A stretch of 64,000 nucleotides of DNA from Butyrivibrio fibrisolvens 16/4 (GCA_000209815.1 FP929036.1:415340-479339); one strand, 5' to 3'; positions 8,517 through 18,086 are shown, counted from the stretch's first letter. Notes: generated from the letters alone by a model not told the origin. Program-made: numbers and translations.

Positions 8517-9290
8517 ATGCTAGCTAACTATCACACACATACAGTGCGCTGCAACCATGCCATTGGTACAGAGCGAGAATATATAGAAGAGGCCATCAAA
8601 AACGGCTTCAAAATACTTGGCTTTTCGGACCACACTCCTCAGCCTTATCCTGAGGATTTTTATTCCCGTATACGAATGAAAATGAGTGAAGTGGAAGATT
8701 ACACAAGTACTCTTGTAAAGCTCCGTGAAGAATATAAAAATGATATTCAGATTCTTATAGGATATGAGGTGGAGTACACCCACGAATATTTTGATAAGCT
8801 TATTGAATATCTTCGTCAATATCCTTTGGATTATATTATTCAGGGACAGCATTTTGCCCCAAATGAAATAGATGGATTCTATTCCGGGTCGGAAACCACC
8901 GACGAAGCCAAGGTGAAAGAATATGTTGACCTTACTATAGAAGGAATGCAGACTGGATTATTCAGCTATCTTGCTCATCCAGATTTAATGAACTATGTTG
9001 GACCTGATAAAGTATATCAGCATCATATGAAGAGAATCGTGCAGGCTTCTATTGATTTGGATATTCCACTTGAAATAAATATGCAGGGATTCTTTTTAAA
9101 TAGAAATTATCCTAGTGACCGATTCTTCTCTATAGCATCAGCTATGGGTGCTCGCTTTGTAATTGGATGTGATGCCCATCATCCTGAGGATGTGATGCAG
9201 CCTTGGCAAATGGACGGGCTGATGGAGTTTTTGGAGAGAAATAATATAGAGTTTGGGGATAATGTAATAGAGCTAAGGCCTGTAAAATAG
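8517..9290 (+). CDS. PHP-family phosphatase, histidinol-phosphatase type
   Basis: 257 residues with the metal-binding motifs of PHP-domain histidinol phosphatases (HisK/HisJ type): YHTHTVRCNHA at the N-terminus, GFSDHTP, GYEVEY, GQHF, LAHPDL and GCDAHHPED. These bind a multinuclear metal centre that hydrolyses a phosphomonoester. The start is ATG 8517, with GGAG six bases before it; the upstream in-frame TTG (8505) is part of that ribosome binding site. No other histidine-biosynthesis genes are nearby, and pairing with an AraC regulator suggests another phosphorylated substrate is possible. Confidence 0.85.
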   Translation: MLANYHTHTVRCNHAIGTEREYIEEAIKNGFKILGFSDHTPQPYPEDFYSRIRMKMSEVEDYTSTLVKLREEYKNDIQILIGYEVEYTHEYFDKLIEYLRQYPLDYIIQGQHFAPNEIDGFYSGSETTDEAKVKEYVDLTIEGMQTGLFSYLAHPDLMNYVGPDKVYQHHMKRIVQASIDLDIPLEINMQGFFLNRNYPSDRFFSIASAMGARFVIGCDAHHPEDVMQPWQMDGLMEFLERNNIEFGDNVIELRPVK

Positions 9291-9302
9291 GCCTTAGCTC
9301 TT
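9269..9302. terminator. bidirectional terminator between PHP gene and response regulator
   Basis: AGAGCTAAGGCC (9269-9280) and GGCCTTAGCTCT (9290-9301) form a 12-bp perfect stem. The plus-strand gene's last codons lie inside it, and the convergent minus-strand gene ends at 9304. Confidence 0.85.
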
Positions 9303-9303
9303 C

Positions 9304-9936
9304 TTAGTTCTTTAGATAAAATATTGCCAGTTGGGTGCGATCGCGAAGCTCCAGCTTTTCCAAGATGGTAGAGAGATAGTTTCGAACAGTTCCCTCTGAT
9401 AAAAATAGCTTCTGTGCGATTTCTTTATTGGAAAATCCTTCCGCTACAAGCTGGATAACCTCGTATTCCTTTTCTGAAATATCCTTAGACTGATAATCAA
9501 ATCCGCTGTCTTCTTCTGTGGCACTATTCATAAGAGCTGGAAGCTTATCTACTATGGCTCCACCAAATACGCTCTGACCATCCATAGCTGCATGTAAGGC
9601 TGCAGGTAGTGACTTATAATCCTGCTTTAAAAGATAGCCACGTACACCAAGCTTTAACGCCTTTACGATATATTCATCATCAGAAAAAGTGGTAAGGAAA
9701 AGAATGATTGCATCCTTATGCTTTGCCAGGATTTCCTCTGCCGCTTCTAATCCATTCATATCTGCCATACGAATGTCCATTAGGAGCAGGTCTGGCTGTA
9801 GCTCGTCATAAAGCTTTACGCCTTCTCTTCCGCTATTCCCCTTTCCTATTACTTCAAAGCCTTCTTCGGCGTTTATGATCATTTCCAGCGACATTGTAAT
9901 TAGTTCGTCGTCATCGATTAGTAAAATTCGTTTCAT
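9304..9936 (-). CDS. NarL/LuxR-family response regulator
   Basis: A 210-residue regulator. The N-terminal receiver domain has the acidic pair in LLIDDDE, the phospho-acceptor Asp in LLMDIRM (~res 56), Thr in FLTTFSD and Lys in LLKQDY. A linker leads to a C-terminal LuxR-type helix-turn-helix (~150-210; FSNKEIAQKLFLSEGTVRNYL). Its start overlaps the end of the sensor kinase gene by 4 bases (ATGA). It is the last gene of an operon running ATPase, two ABC-2 permeases, kinase, regulator, so it very likely responds to substrates of that exporter. The layout resembles LiaSR/DesKR-type systems. Confidence 0.93.
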   Translation of the reverse strand: MKRILLIDDDELITMSLEMIINAEEGFEVIGKGNSGREGVKLYDELQPDLLLMDIRMADMNGLEAAEEILAKHKDAIILFLTTFSDDEYIVKALKLGVRGYLLKQDYKSLPAALHAAMDGQSVFGGAIVDKLPALMNSATEEDSGFDYQSKDISEKEYEVIQLVAEGFSNKEIAQKLFLSEGTVRNYLSTILEKLELRDRTQLAIFYLKN

Positions 9937-10921
9937 AGAGGTAACCTCGCAAATACTGTAAATCCATTATCTGTGTAGAAGTATGCATCTCCCCCAAGGG
10001 AAGCCGCCCTGTTTTTTATATTGGAAAGACCGATGCCTTCGTAATTTTCTGTAGTAAGCTTTTCCCTTATATCATCTGATATTATTCCGTTATCTGTTAT
10101 GGATAACGTGCAGAAGCTGTAGTTTTTCTGCATGATAATTGAAACTGAATCCCCATTGGAGTGCTTCAAAATGTTGGTGACAGCTTCTTTTAGAATTCCT
10201 ATCAGTGACAACTTCACATTAGTCGGAATAGCTTCGTCCAAATCTAAATCCGTATTTACGGTATAAGTTTTCAGCTCGCCAATTATATCATCAAAATTCT
10301 TCTTCAAATCAATAGAGTCATCATGCAAATCATGAACGGAAGCTCGCATCTTTGCCATGGATTCATCCAAAGTATCTGCTAGCATTCTAAGCTGAGGCTC
10401 CAGCTTTTCATCCTTATTTACTGTGTTTATTGCGCCTAAAAGCAAGATTGCTCGTGAAAGAAGATGTCCTACATTATCATGAATCTCTCTGGCAATTCTA
10501 TTTCGCTCTGCAAGAGTGGCTAGATGCACCTGCTGATCCTGCTCCGCCATAAGTCTGCGGTTCTTATCCTGCAAGATTTCTTCCAGCTCCTTGCTATCAT
10601 CACGGGTTCTATGAAGAAGATTTTTATATTGCATCATCTGCTCATAGAGAATGGTTGAAATCAAAGTAAATCCTGCCAAAACCAGAAGTGAGAATATACG
10701 GAGCGCTATCCTGTCCTGCTGCAACACATAGCCTGTGGTTATAACAAACGGGATTACAGATAACGTGCCATACACCCACTTATTATCAAAAAGCAGACTA
10801 ATTTCAAGAATCAAAAAACGCAAATAGACATTACAACCGAAAGAGTTGTAATGCCACTTGCGTTAATAAGTACTGTTAATCCTAATGCTGCTAAAACTCT
10901 AATGATTACATCAAATAGCAT
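9933..10921 (-). CDS. HisKA_3-type sensor histidine kinase (apparent 1-base frameshift near N-terminus)
   Basis: Two frames join to a ~329-residue DesK/LiaS-like kinase. The first ATG (10921) overlaps the upstream permease's stop (ATGCTATTTGA) and has an AAGGA ribosome binding site. It encodes ~36 hydrophobic residues, then hits TGA after a run of six A/T (10813-10818). One extra base there restores the frame into the long ORF, which otherwise has only a weak TTG start (10823). Then come ~5 membrane segments, a coiled coil, the phospho-acceptor His in REIHDNVGHLL, an N-box (ILKEAVTNILKHS) and a G-box (GIGLSNIKNRA). It partners the overlapping response regulator. Sequencing error, true mutation or slippage at the run are all possible. 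Confidence 0.8.
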
Positions 10922-12074
10922 ATTGTTCCTTTTTCCTTGAAATTATCATCCCTGCCATAAAGAACGCTGCTGCAAAGAGGATTTCAATCATTAAGTATGT
11001 GCCAAACTGTCGACTCCAAATATTGTTAATCGGAGTATCATTTATAAATTTAATTGTTGTGGTGTACCAGTATAGTGGCATAAAATGTGCTGCCTTAACT
11101 ATGGATTCTGATAGGTATTCAGTATCAACAAACACGCCACATAAGAAGCTCATTGAAAGTACAAACATGTTTGCAACCATGTTTATCAGGTTTTCATTTG
11201 AAGTAATTGAACAGATGAAATATGCCATTCCCAGTCCTACAAACATAAGAGTGTAGGTATCAATTGCATAGTAGAGAAGCTTATCATTTGCATATTCCAG
11301 TCCCATCAATTGTATTACTATAATTACAACTGTTGTAATCACAAAGCCAATAAAGAATACTGCTGCAATCGTTGCAAGGTTTCTAGTGAAGAAATGCATT
11401 CCACTTACGGAAATACGATTGCTCACATCTCTGTCCTTCATGAAAGTCAGTGTGCAAGCTCCACAGATGCAAAGGAGCATCATCATTGTGTATCCATTAA
11501 AGGTGAACATTCCTGTGAAGAATGAACGATGATTTTCCTCCTGCTCATCAATTACTGTAGCCTGTGTTTTGCTAAGCTCTACCATCTGTTCATGAGTAAG
11601 ATCAATTGCTTCTTCCTCTGAATAACCACTATTTAAATATATCACAATATCCTGCATATAGTCATTAAGCTTCTGAGTTAATAAGTACTGTGACATTGTT
11701 GTTCCAGGTACAATGTAAGTAAGTGCATCCTCCGCATTTCCCGACTTAATCTGCTCCTCAAATCCCTCTGGAATAATAAGTGCATAATCGTAAATTAAGA
11801 AGCGCACATTATCATTCATTACCTGTGGATCATCTGTCTTAGGATCAACTACTTCCTGTGTTTCTGCTAGATAATCAACAACAGCCTTACTAAGCTGTGA
11901 TTTATCATTATCCGTTACAGCCACCCTTATTATCGCTTCCTCAAAGGTAGTTTCCTGAGTCGAAACTGTAGCCTTTGCCTGCATATTTCCAAATACTGTG
12001 AAAATCGCTAAGTAAACTATGATTGTTGTAATATTTGCTTTTAATGATTTTATTATTGCATTAAAGACTGACAT
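10911..12074 (-). CDS. ABC-2-type exporter permease (second of pair)
   Basis: 387 residues. There is one N-terminal membrane segment (~15-32), then a ~150-residue extracytoplasmic region, then five C-terminal membrane segments (~195-380). This is the layout of ABC2_membrane_3 / YhgE-like permeases. It starts inside the last codons of the preceding permease (14-base overlap) and overlaps the kinase start, so the five genes are translationally coupled. With the ATPase it would form an exporter, for a drug, lipid or peptide. The substrate is unknown. Confidence 0.82.
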   Translation of the reverse strand: MSVFNAIIKSLKANITTIIVYLAIFTVFGNMQAKATVSTQETTFEEAIIRVAVTDNDKSQLSKAVVDYLAETQEVVDPKTDDPQVMNDNVRFLIYDYALIIPEGFEEQIKSGNAEDALTYIVPGTTMSQYLLTQKLNDYMQDIVIYLNSGYSEEEAIDLTHEQMVELSKTQATVIDEQEENHRSFFTGMFTFNGYTMMMLLCICGACTLTFMKDRDVSNRISVSGMHFFTRNLATIAAVFFIGFVITTVVIIVIQLMGLEYANDKLLYYAIDTYTLMFVGLGMAYFICSITSNENLINMVANMFVLSMSFLCGVFVDTEYLSESIVKAAHFMPLYWYTTTIKFINDTPINNIWSRQFGTYLMIEILFAAAFFMAGMIISRKKEQYAI

Positions 12075-13206
12075 ATTTTCTCCTCCTTAAAAGGAATGCA
12101 CTAATAATGAGGCATCCTATAACCATACAGCTCATGGTGATAATATCCTGATAATACATAGATGTTTTGCCGTAAGTGGCTCTAGTGTACAGACAGTCAA
12201 CTAAAAGTGATGCCGGGTTAATTCTGTTAAAGATTGGTACTCTGCTTTCTATGTACTGTCTAATCTGATGCCACATAAGGCCGCTGAAGAATGAGCATGT
12301 CATTGTAAAACAAAGTGGAACTACTATTAATAGTTTTTCATTCTTAATCAATGAGCCTATAAGTACACCAGATGAAACTCCAACTGCACTTCCAAGTGTT
12401 GTGATAAGTATTATGTTCCAAAGTGGAGCACCTAAACTAATCTTCAAAATCTCCTGAACGTATATAACAACTACAGCGTTTGAAACTGACTGCATTACCA
12501 TTGCTGCACAGATACCTGCCAGTATCGTCATAAGCTTGCTTGTTGGTGAGCATTCAAATCTCTTTCCACGCTCGGTCATGTTTGCACAAATACCTTCAAG
12601 AATTGCTGTGCTAATCCACGAACTGAATAATGATGACATAGCGATTAGTGCAAAAAAGTACTGCACGTAAGGTGATGTGTTATTTCCAAAATCATGTTCC
12701 TTCATTATGGTGATATTATCAGTTACCATATCCATAGCTGCCTGAATTTTTTCTGGATGATCCTTAGCTATGGTTTCGACCACATTCTTTTTGTTATCAT
12801 ACTCTCTGACAATCTGATTCATTATTGTTGCATGGTATCCGTTCTTAGGAACTATGGTTTCGATTTCATCTCCATCCTCAACATAGAATCCAAAAACCTC
12901 ATCTGAATTCATGGCATCCATTGCAGCTTGCCTTGTATCGTATTTACGAAGCGAAAGGATTGGAACATTACCATCGGTTTCCTCTTCCAAATCTTCCAGC
13001 ACCTTCTCAAAATTTGATTCTTCCTGATTCGTATTTACGTATCCAGCCTCTATAGTATGAAAATTGTCTGGGTCATCCTTTATAAGATTTCCGAAGCCCA
13101 TATAAAAGACTGTGGCAAGTACGATTGGGAATAAGAAATTCCAGCCCACCATGTAGCGGTTTCGGATAATCTCTTTAAATTTATATACAAAAATTCGTCC
13201 GAACAT
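12061..13206 (-). CDS. ABC-2-type exporter permease (first of pair)
   Basis: 381 residues with the same topology as its downstream neighbour: one N-terminal helix (WNFLFPIVLATVFYMGF, ~27-44), a large external loop rich in acidic residues, and a C-terminal block of about five helices ending RRRKYVSL. The two permeases probably form a heterodimer driven by the ATPase at 13206. The start ATG is adjacent to the ATPase stop (1-base overlap). Confidence 0.83.
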   Translation of the reverse strand: MFGRIFVYKFKEIIRNRYMVGWNFLFPIVLATVFYMGFGNLIKDDPDNFHTIEAGYVNTNQEESNFEKVLEDLEEETDGNVPILSLRKYDTRQAAMDAMNSDEVFGFYVEDGDEIETIVPKNGYHATIMNQIVREYDNKKNVVETIAKDHPEKIQAAMDMVTDNITIMKEHDFGNNTSPYVQYFFALIAMSSLFSSWISTAILEGICANMTERGKRFECSPTSKLMTILAGICAAMVMQSVSNAVVVIYVQEILKISLGAPLWNIILITTLGSAVGVSSGVLIGSLIKNEKLLIVVPLCFTMTCSFFSGLMWHQIRQYIESRVPIFNRINPASLLVDCLYTRATYGKTSMYYQDIITMSCMVIGCLIISAFLLRRRKYVSL

Positions 13207-14147
13207 TAGTCTCTGAGCTCCTTTCCTGTGATTTCAAGGAATACATCATTAAGTGTAGGAAGTTCTGTTGATACGTGTCCAAATGGAATGTTGTTATCAG
13301 TCAAATAACTAAGTACATGTACCAGGTTATGATCTCCACCATCGCATTTAATAACCAAATCATCTCCATCCTCCTTAATCTTATAAACGTGATTGATTTC
13401 CTTTAATCCTTTGATTACCTCATCGTTTTTATTAGGAAGATTTACTCTGATAGTCTCGCGGTTCATAAGTGATGATTTGAGCTCACTCGTTGTACCATTT
13501 GCAATGTTCTTGCCGTGATCCATGATTACCACTCTTGAGCATAGCTCTTCAACCTCTTCCATGTAGTGACTGGTGTAGATTATTGTTGCTCCATCCTTGT
13601 TCATCTTTTTGATTCCCTCAAGGATTGCATTTCGGCTCTGTGGATCAACTGCAACTGTAGGCTCATCAAAGATAATTAACTTTGGCTTGTGAGCTATTCC
13701 GCAGGCGATGTTAAGTCGTCTAAGGAGACCACCTGAAAGCTTCTTTGGCTTGTATTTTTTGTACTCGGTAAGACCTGTAAATTCCAGCGCTTCTTCAACA
13801 TACTGTTTTCTTGTTGCCTTATCTCTGATGTAGAGACCGCAGAAGAAATCTACGTTTTCATAAACATTAAGTGTGTCGATAACCGCTACGTTCTGCATCA
13901 CCACACCAATCTGTGATTTTATGTCGTAGGCCTCTGGCTTCATCTCCTTATCAAAGATTGTTACTGTTCCCTTGTCATACTGAAGTAGTGAAAGCAGGCA
14001 ATTAATTGTTGTGGTCTTTCCAGAACCATTTGGTCCGAGGAGTCCTAAGATTTCTCCTTCATTTACATTTAATGAAAAGTGGTCAACTGCCACCTTGTCT
14101 CCATATCTTTTTACTAAGTTTTCTATTTCTACTACACACTGGCTCAT
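13206..14147 (-). CDS. ABC exporter ATP-binding protein (CcmA/DrrA type)
   Basis: A 313-residue ATPase with Walker A GLLGPNGSGKTTT, Q-loop VVMQN, signature LSGGLLRRLNIA, Walker B LIIFDEPTVAVDP, switch His in TSHYMEE, and a ~90-residue C-terminal extension typical of drug or lipid exporters. It is the first gene of the five-gene exporter plus two-component operon. A good GGAG site precedes the ATG. The upstream ABC-F gene is separated by a strong terminator, so the promoter must lie in 14148-14196, where a TATAT-rich stretch is seen but no clear -35. Confidence 0.92.
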   Translation of the reverse strand: MSQCVVEIENLVKRYGDKVAVDHFSLNVNEGEILGLLGPNGSGKTTTINCLLSLLQYDKGTVTIFDKEMKPEAYDIKSQIGVVMQNVAVIDTLNVYENVDFFCGLYIRDKATRKQYVEEALEFTGLTEYKKYKPKKLSGGLLRRLNIACGIAHKPKLIIFDEPTVAVDPQSRNAILEGIKKMNKDGATIIYTSHYMEEVEELCSRVVIMDHGKNIANGTTSELKSSLMNRETIRVNLPNKNDEVIKGLKEINHVYKIKEDGDDLVIKCDGGDHNLVHVLSYLTDNNIPFGHVSTELPTLNDVFLEITGKELRD

Positions 14148-14195
14148 ATCCTTCTCCTTTTTGTGTTTGTGTTTTCTGTTTCTGATAATAATATA

Positions 14196-14230
14196 TGAAA
14201 AAAAGACAGCCCTCTGTAGTGAAGGCTGTC
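14196..14230 (-). terminator. terminator of the ABC-F gene
   Basis: GACAGCC (14205-14211) pairs with GGCTGTC (14224-14230). On the minus strand a run of eight T follows. It separates the ABC-F gene from the exporter operon. Confidence 0.9.
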
Positions 14231-14271
14231 ATTATGTTAAGTGACATTTGTCATTATGTGGTGTGAAAAAT

Positions 14272-15837
14272 CTATATTGTCTTAGTTGTCCATTTACTGC
14301 AATCCCATACATCCGTCGCGAGTCCTTCATAGAATTCAGGCTCATGGCATACCATAAGGATGCTTCCATTGTATTCCTTGAGGGCACGCTTCAATTCATC
14401 CTTGGCATCTACGTCTAAGTGGTTTGTAGGCTCATCTAAAAGAAGAAGGTTTGTCTCGCGGTTCAAAAGCTTGCAAAGACGAACCTTTGCCTGCTCACCA
14501 CCGGAAAGAACTCGGCATAAGCTTTCAATATGCTTTGTTGTCAGTCCGCACTTTGCAAGGGCGGCACGTACCTCATTCTGATTATATGAAGGGAACTCGT
14601 TCCAGATTTCCTCGATACAGGTAGTGGAAATGTGCTGGTCCATCTCCTGCTCGAAGTATCCAATCTCAAGGAACTCTCCCTGATATACTGTACCTGAAAG
14701 TGGTGGAATAAGACCTAAGATACTCTTTAAAAGAGTAGTCTTTCCGATACCGTTGGCACCTGTAAGTACAATCTTCTGCTTGCGCTGCATCTCCAGATTC
14801 AAAGGAATTGAAAGTGGCTCGTTCTTGTCGTAGCCGATAACAAGCTCCTTTGTAGAGAAGATTACACGGCTAGGAGTACGTGCCTCCTTGAAGTAAAACT
14901 CTGGCTTTGGCTTTTCTGCTGCAAGCTCAATCATATCCATCTTATCAAGCTTCTTCTGACGTGACATGGCCATGTTTCTTGTGGCAACATTTGCCTTGTT
15001 GCGGGCAACGAAATCCTTAAGCTCTGCAATTTCCTTCTGCTGTCTGTTATATGCAGCCTGAAGCTGACTCTGCTTCATTGCATATACTTCCTGGAACTTG
15101 TCATAATCTCCCACATAGCGGTTAAGCTGCTTGTTATCCATGTGGTAAATGAGATTGATAACTGAATTCAGGAATGGAACGTCATGGGAAATAAGGATAA
15201 ATGCATTCTCATAATCGTTCAGATATCTCTTAAGCCACTCAATGTGCTCCACATCAAGGTAGTTTGTAGGCTCGTCCAATAAAAGAATGTCTGGCTTTTC
15301 AAGCAAAAGCTTTGCCATAAGGACCTTAGTACGCTGGCCACCGGATAGCTCAGTAACATCCTTATCAAGACCAAGGTCTAATACACCAAGTGCACGGGCA
15401 ACTTCCTCCACCTTTGCATCTATCATATAAAAATCGTGCATAGTCAGGAGGTCTGCGATGGTGCCTGCCTCCTCCATGCGCTTGTTCATCTCATCATCGT
15501 CAGTGACATCTCCCAGACTGGCATAGATGTCATTCATCTCCTGCTCCATGTCATAAAGGAAATCGAAAGCAGAGTGAAGAACGCTACCAATTGTCATTCC
15601 CTTCTCAAGAACTGTGTGCTGGTCCAAATAACCTACACGAACCTTCTTTGACCATTCGATTTTTCCCTCATCAGGCTGAAGCTTGCCTGTGATGATATTC
15701 ATAAAAGTAGACTTGCCTTCGCCGTTTGCTCCGACAAGCCCGATATGCTCTCCCTTTAAAAGTCTAAATGACACGTCTTCAAAAATAGCACGGTCACCAA
15801 AACCATGGGATAAATGTTCTACGTTTAAAATACTCAT
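14272..15837 (-). CDS. ABC-F family ATPase (ribosome-associated, YkpA/YbiT-like)
   Basis: A 521-residue soluble protein with two ABC domains and no membrane segments. Domain 1 has Walker A GLVGANGEGKST, signature LSGGQRTKV and Walker B LLLDEPTNYLD. Domain 2 has Walker A LTGANGIGKTT, signature LSGGEQAKV and Walker B LLLDEPTNHLD. The linker between them (~245-300) is charged and helical, as in ABC-F proteins that act in the ribosomal E-site. It matches the YkpA/YbiT housekeeping branch better than known antibiotic-protection members, but that is by impression only. Patatin and ABC-F read in the same direction, 33 bases apart. Confidence 0.88.
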   Translation of the reverse strand: MSILNVEHLSHGFGDRAIFEDVSFRLLKGEHIGLVGANGEGKSTFMNIITGKLQPDEGKIEWSKKVRVGYLDQHTVLEKGMTIGSVLHSAFDFLYDMEQEMNDIYASLGDVTDDDEMNKRMEEAGTIADLLTMHDFYMIDAKVEEVARALGVLDLGLDKDVTELSGGQRTKVLMAKLLLEKPDILLLDEPTNYLDVEHIEWLKRYLNDYENAFILISHDVPFLNSVINLIYHMDNKQLNRYVGDYDKFQEVYAMKQSQLQAAYNRQQKEIAELKDFVARNKANVATRNMAMSRQKKLDKMDMIELAAEKPKPEFYFKEARTPSRVIFSTKELVIGYDKNEPLSIPLNLEMQRKQKIVLTGANGIGKTTLLKSILGLIPPLSGTVYQGEFLEIGYFEQEMDQHISTTCIEEIWNEFPSYNQNEVRAALAKCGLTTKHIESLCRVLSGGEQAKVRLCKLLNRETNLLLLDEPTNHLDVDAKDELKRALKEYNGSILMVCHEPEFYEGLATDVWDCSKWTTKTI

Positions 15838-15870
15838 TCTTAAAACCTTTCAAAACTACACACAGGCAAA

Positions 15871-16734
15871 TTACGCCTGTGCTAAATACTGCTTTAATCC
15901 CTCAAGGGATCTGATTGCCTCTGCTCGGCCCATTTCGTATACACGCTGAAGCTCCTCAGGATTTTTCTCTGTAGGATGAATGTTTGGTGCTACCGATGGC
16001 CTAATAACAAAGACCTCACCTGCCTGCTCCTTTTCTCTGATGTAAGCCTTCTCCTGATTGTACATGATATATCTGTCCTTCATGACCTTTATCATGTTTG
16101 GATATTTGCCAAGCATCAGCTTTACAAGCCCCATGTACTTTTGAGGCTTCTTAACATAATCTGCAGGCTGGGTTTCGATTACAAGGATTCTATCACATTT
16201 TTGGTCTTCCATAAACCTTAAAGGTATGGAATCTGACATTCCACCGTCTAAATATAATCCACCATCTATTTCCACTGGACGTGAAAACATAGGCATGGAT
16301 GCAGATGCTCGTATCCATTTAATATCTATTCCATCACGGCTCTCATCCCTGTTATTGCAATTATGATAGACAGCCTTTCCTGTGTTAATGTCTGTCGCAA
16401 CACAGAAGAAATCCATAGGGTTATTGTAAAAGGTGTCCACATCCCAAACATCTAATTCATATGGAAGTGTGCCGTAGCAAAATGGCACATTGTAAAGGTC
16501 GCCAGTCTTAAAAAGTGAGCGAACACTACAGTACCTCTTATCGTTACAGTAAATCTTATTGTATCTAAGAGGTCTGCCTATCTGCTTTGATTTAAAATTA
16601 AGCCCAAATGTGGCTCCTGCTGATACTCCTACCGCACTATCAAACTCAATACCATTCTCCATTAATACATCAATTACACCGCAGGTGAAGATTCCGCGCA
16701 TTGCTCCACCTTCCATAACAAGTCCCTTTTTCAT
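15871..16734 (-). CDS. patatin-like phospholipase
   Basis: A 287-residue patatin-fold lipid hydrolase. The oxyanion motif GGAMRG (~res 9-14), the nucleophile elbow GVSAG (Ser ~40) and the catalytic Asp in DGGMSD (~165) are all present, so the Ser-Asp dyad is intact. There is no signal peptide, so it is cytoplasmic or membrane-peripheral. This group resembles the YjjU/RssA-like bacterial patatins. A hairpin (CACAGGC / GCCTGTG, 15853-15874) overlaps its stop codon and may be a weak terminator. The upstream terminator (16750-16776) isolates it from the LytTR operon. Confidence 0.88.
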   Translation of the reverse strand: MKKGLVMEGGAMRGIFTCGVIDVLMENGIEFDSAVGVSAGATFGLNFKSKQIGRPLRYNKIYCNDKRYCSVRSLFKTGDLYNVPFCYGTLPYELDVWDVDTFYNNPMDFFCVATDINTGKAVYHNCNNRDESRDGIDIKWIRASASMPMFSRPVEIDGGLYLDGGMSDSIPLRFMEDQKCDRILVIETQPADYVKKPQKYMGLVKLMLGKYPNMIKVMKDRYIMYNQEKAYIREKEQAGEVFVIRPSVAPNIHPTEKNPEELQRVYEMGRAEAIRSLEGLKQYLAQA

Positions 16735-16749
16735 TATGCCTAAACCTCC

Positions 16750-16776
16750 AAAAAGAGGGACCTGCTCTGGTCCCTC
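16750..16776 (-). terminator. terminator of the LytTR/LiaF-like operon
   Basis: GAGGGACC (16755-16762) and GGTCCCTC (16769-16776) form a perfect 8-bp stem. Five T follow on the minus strand. Confidence 0.93.
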
Positions 16777-16798
16777 TGTGTTATGTCATATTAAACCT

Positions 16799-17521
16799 TT
16801 ACTCGAAGTAAAAATCAATAGTTCCCATTCCATTATCTACATTTGCCTTGATAAGTGGCTGAGACATATCCTGTGAGCACTCACCGTGCATATTGATTTT
16901 GCCCATTCCATTATCGCAATTGAAGGATACTCTAAAGTCTCTTGGGAAATAGATTGAAAGACTTCCCATACCATTGTCGATATCAAGGATTGCACCATTT
17001 TGATCAACTGTTGTTCCATTGAAATATACAGTCAGCTGGCCAAGAGCATTGTCGATGCTTCCCTTTTTCATATCATTAATCTTGATGTACTGTGTTCTAG
17101 AGCCAAGACTATTATCAAGGTCGAAATTACCCTCATCTTCCCAGTACTCTGCCTTTCCACTTACATCAACTGTATGGCTATCCCCATTACTTACGATGTT
17201 TATATGATGTGACTTTTTCCCAAAAATCAGCGAAAGACCTGCGCCAATGAGTACAAAAGCAAGCATTATGATAGCAAAATGAATATCACCAAGTCCAAGC
17301 TCTGACTGGAATAAGCAAGTCATAACACCCAAAGGAATAGACATTCCTAAGAAGCTTCTCTCAACAAGCTGCTCTACAAATACTACAACCATAATGATAC
17401 ATACTGCCATTTTTACCATTGGAAACTCTGTGAAATAGTTTGATCTGCTAAGTAATAAACATACCGCAAATGCGATAAGTGCCAGACCTCTAATAATGTT
17501 TCTAATCTTTGATTTTGTCAT
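16799..17521 (-). CDS. LiaF-like membrane protein with beta-repeat C-terminal domain
   Basis: 240 residues. The N-terminal half has four membrane helices (~10-120) and the C-terminal half (~125-240) is a beta-rich domain. That domain has repeated 'DNGMG' and 'DNSLG' turns (LDNSLGS, DNALGQ, DNGMGSLSIYFP, DNGMGKINMHG, DNGMGTIDFYF). This is the architecture of the LiaF/YvqF cell-envelope stress family. Its start overlaps the end of the LytTR gene by 4 bases (ATGA). LytTR regulator plus membrane partner pairs of this kind are common in Firmicutes, where the membrane protein often restrains the regulator. That function is inferred here. Confidence 0.78.
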   Translation of the reverse strand: MTKSKIRNIIRGLALIAFAVCLLLSRSNYFTEFPMVKMAVCIIMVVVFVEQLVERSFLGMSIPLGVMTCLFQSELGLGDIHFAIIMLAFVLIGAGLSLIFGKKSHHINIVSNGDSHTVDVSGKAEYWEDEGNFDLDNSLGSRTQYIKINDMKKGSIDNALGQLTVYFNGTTVDQNGAILDIDNGMGSLSIYFPRDFRVSFNCDNGMGKINMHGECSQDMSQPLIKANVDNGMGTIDFYFE

Positions 17522-17979
17522 CTCTTTATCCTCTTTTCATCCATTATTTCTATAAGTGCTTTAATGTAGTTGCGCGATGCATAAGCCTTCTTAGTGGAAT
17601 TTCTAAATGAAATCTCACTTGCTCCAGTGATGTTCTTTTTGATTGATGAAATCAAATCCGTATTTACGATACTTGATTTCGATACTCGTGTGAACTCACG
17701 TGGGAGTATTTCTTCTAGCTCATAAAGTTTTTGTCTTACCCTGTAGATGGATTTCCCCGTGTGGATTGATATGTAATTTCCATCAGCCTCAACAAATATT
17801 ATTGATTTGACTTCCACGTAGTACTCCGTGTCATCAATATAGGCCGATATCTTTTGTGCCCCCATCTGCCTGCTGGACAACAGTCGCTGCAGCTCCAATA
17901 TCTCCTCTGTTATCTCTTTGCAGTGGATGGTTATCATATCCTGCTGTAAAGAATCATCTACGTCAATATTTATCTTCAT
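17518..17979 (-). CDS. LytTR-domain transcriptional regulator without receiver domain
   Basis: 153 residues. A short N-terminal part (~1-50) is followed by a LytTR DNA-binding domain (~55-150; VKSIIFVEADGNYISIHTG..YELEEILP..FTRVSKSSIVNTDLI). No receiver domain is present, so it is not a classic response regulator. The start at 17979 (MKINIDVDD) is preferred: the upstream frame to 18006 contains its AAGGAGG ribosome binding site, although the 11-base spacing is a little long. It is co-transcribed and overlaps with the LiaF-like membrane protein, which probably modulates it. Confidence 0.85.
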   Translation of the reverse strand: MKINIDVDDSLQQDMITIHCKEITEEILELQRLLSSRQMGAQKISAYIDDTEYYVEVKSIIFVEADGNYISIHTGKSIYRVRQKLYELEEILPREFTRVSKSSIVNTDLISSIKKNITGASEISFRNSTKKAYASRNYIKALIEIMDEKRIKR

Positions 17980-18086
17980 AACTATTGGCGCCTCCTTGAT
18001 TATCATTTTACATATCTATAAAACATATACAACAATTTGGGACAAGAGGTAATTATTTTAACGTCAAAGGTAAATAATCTATTTAC

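Noticed and set aside
14272-15837. ABC-F gene as an antibiotic-resistance determinant
   Set aside because: Its features fit the housekeeping YkpA/YbiT branch, and there is no resistance context or attenuated leader upstream.
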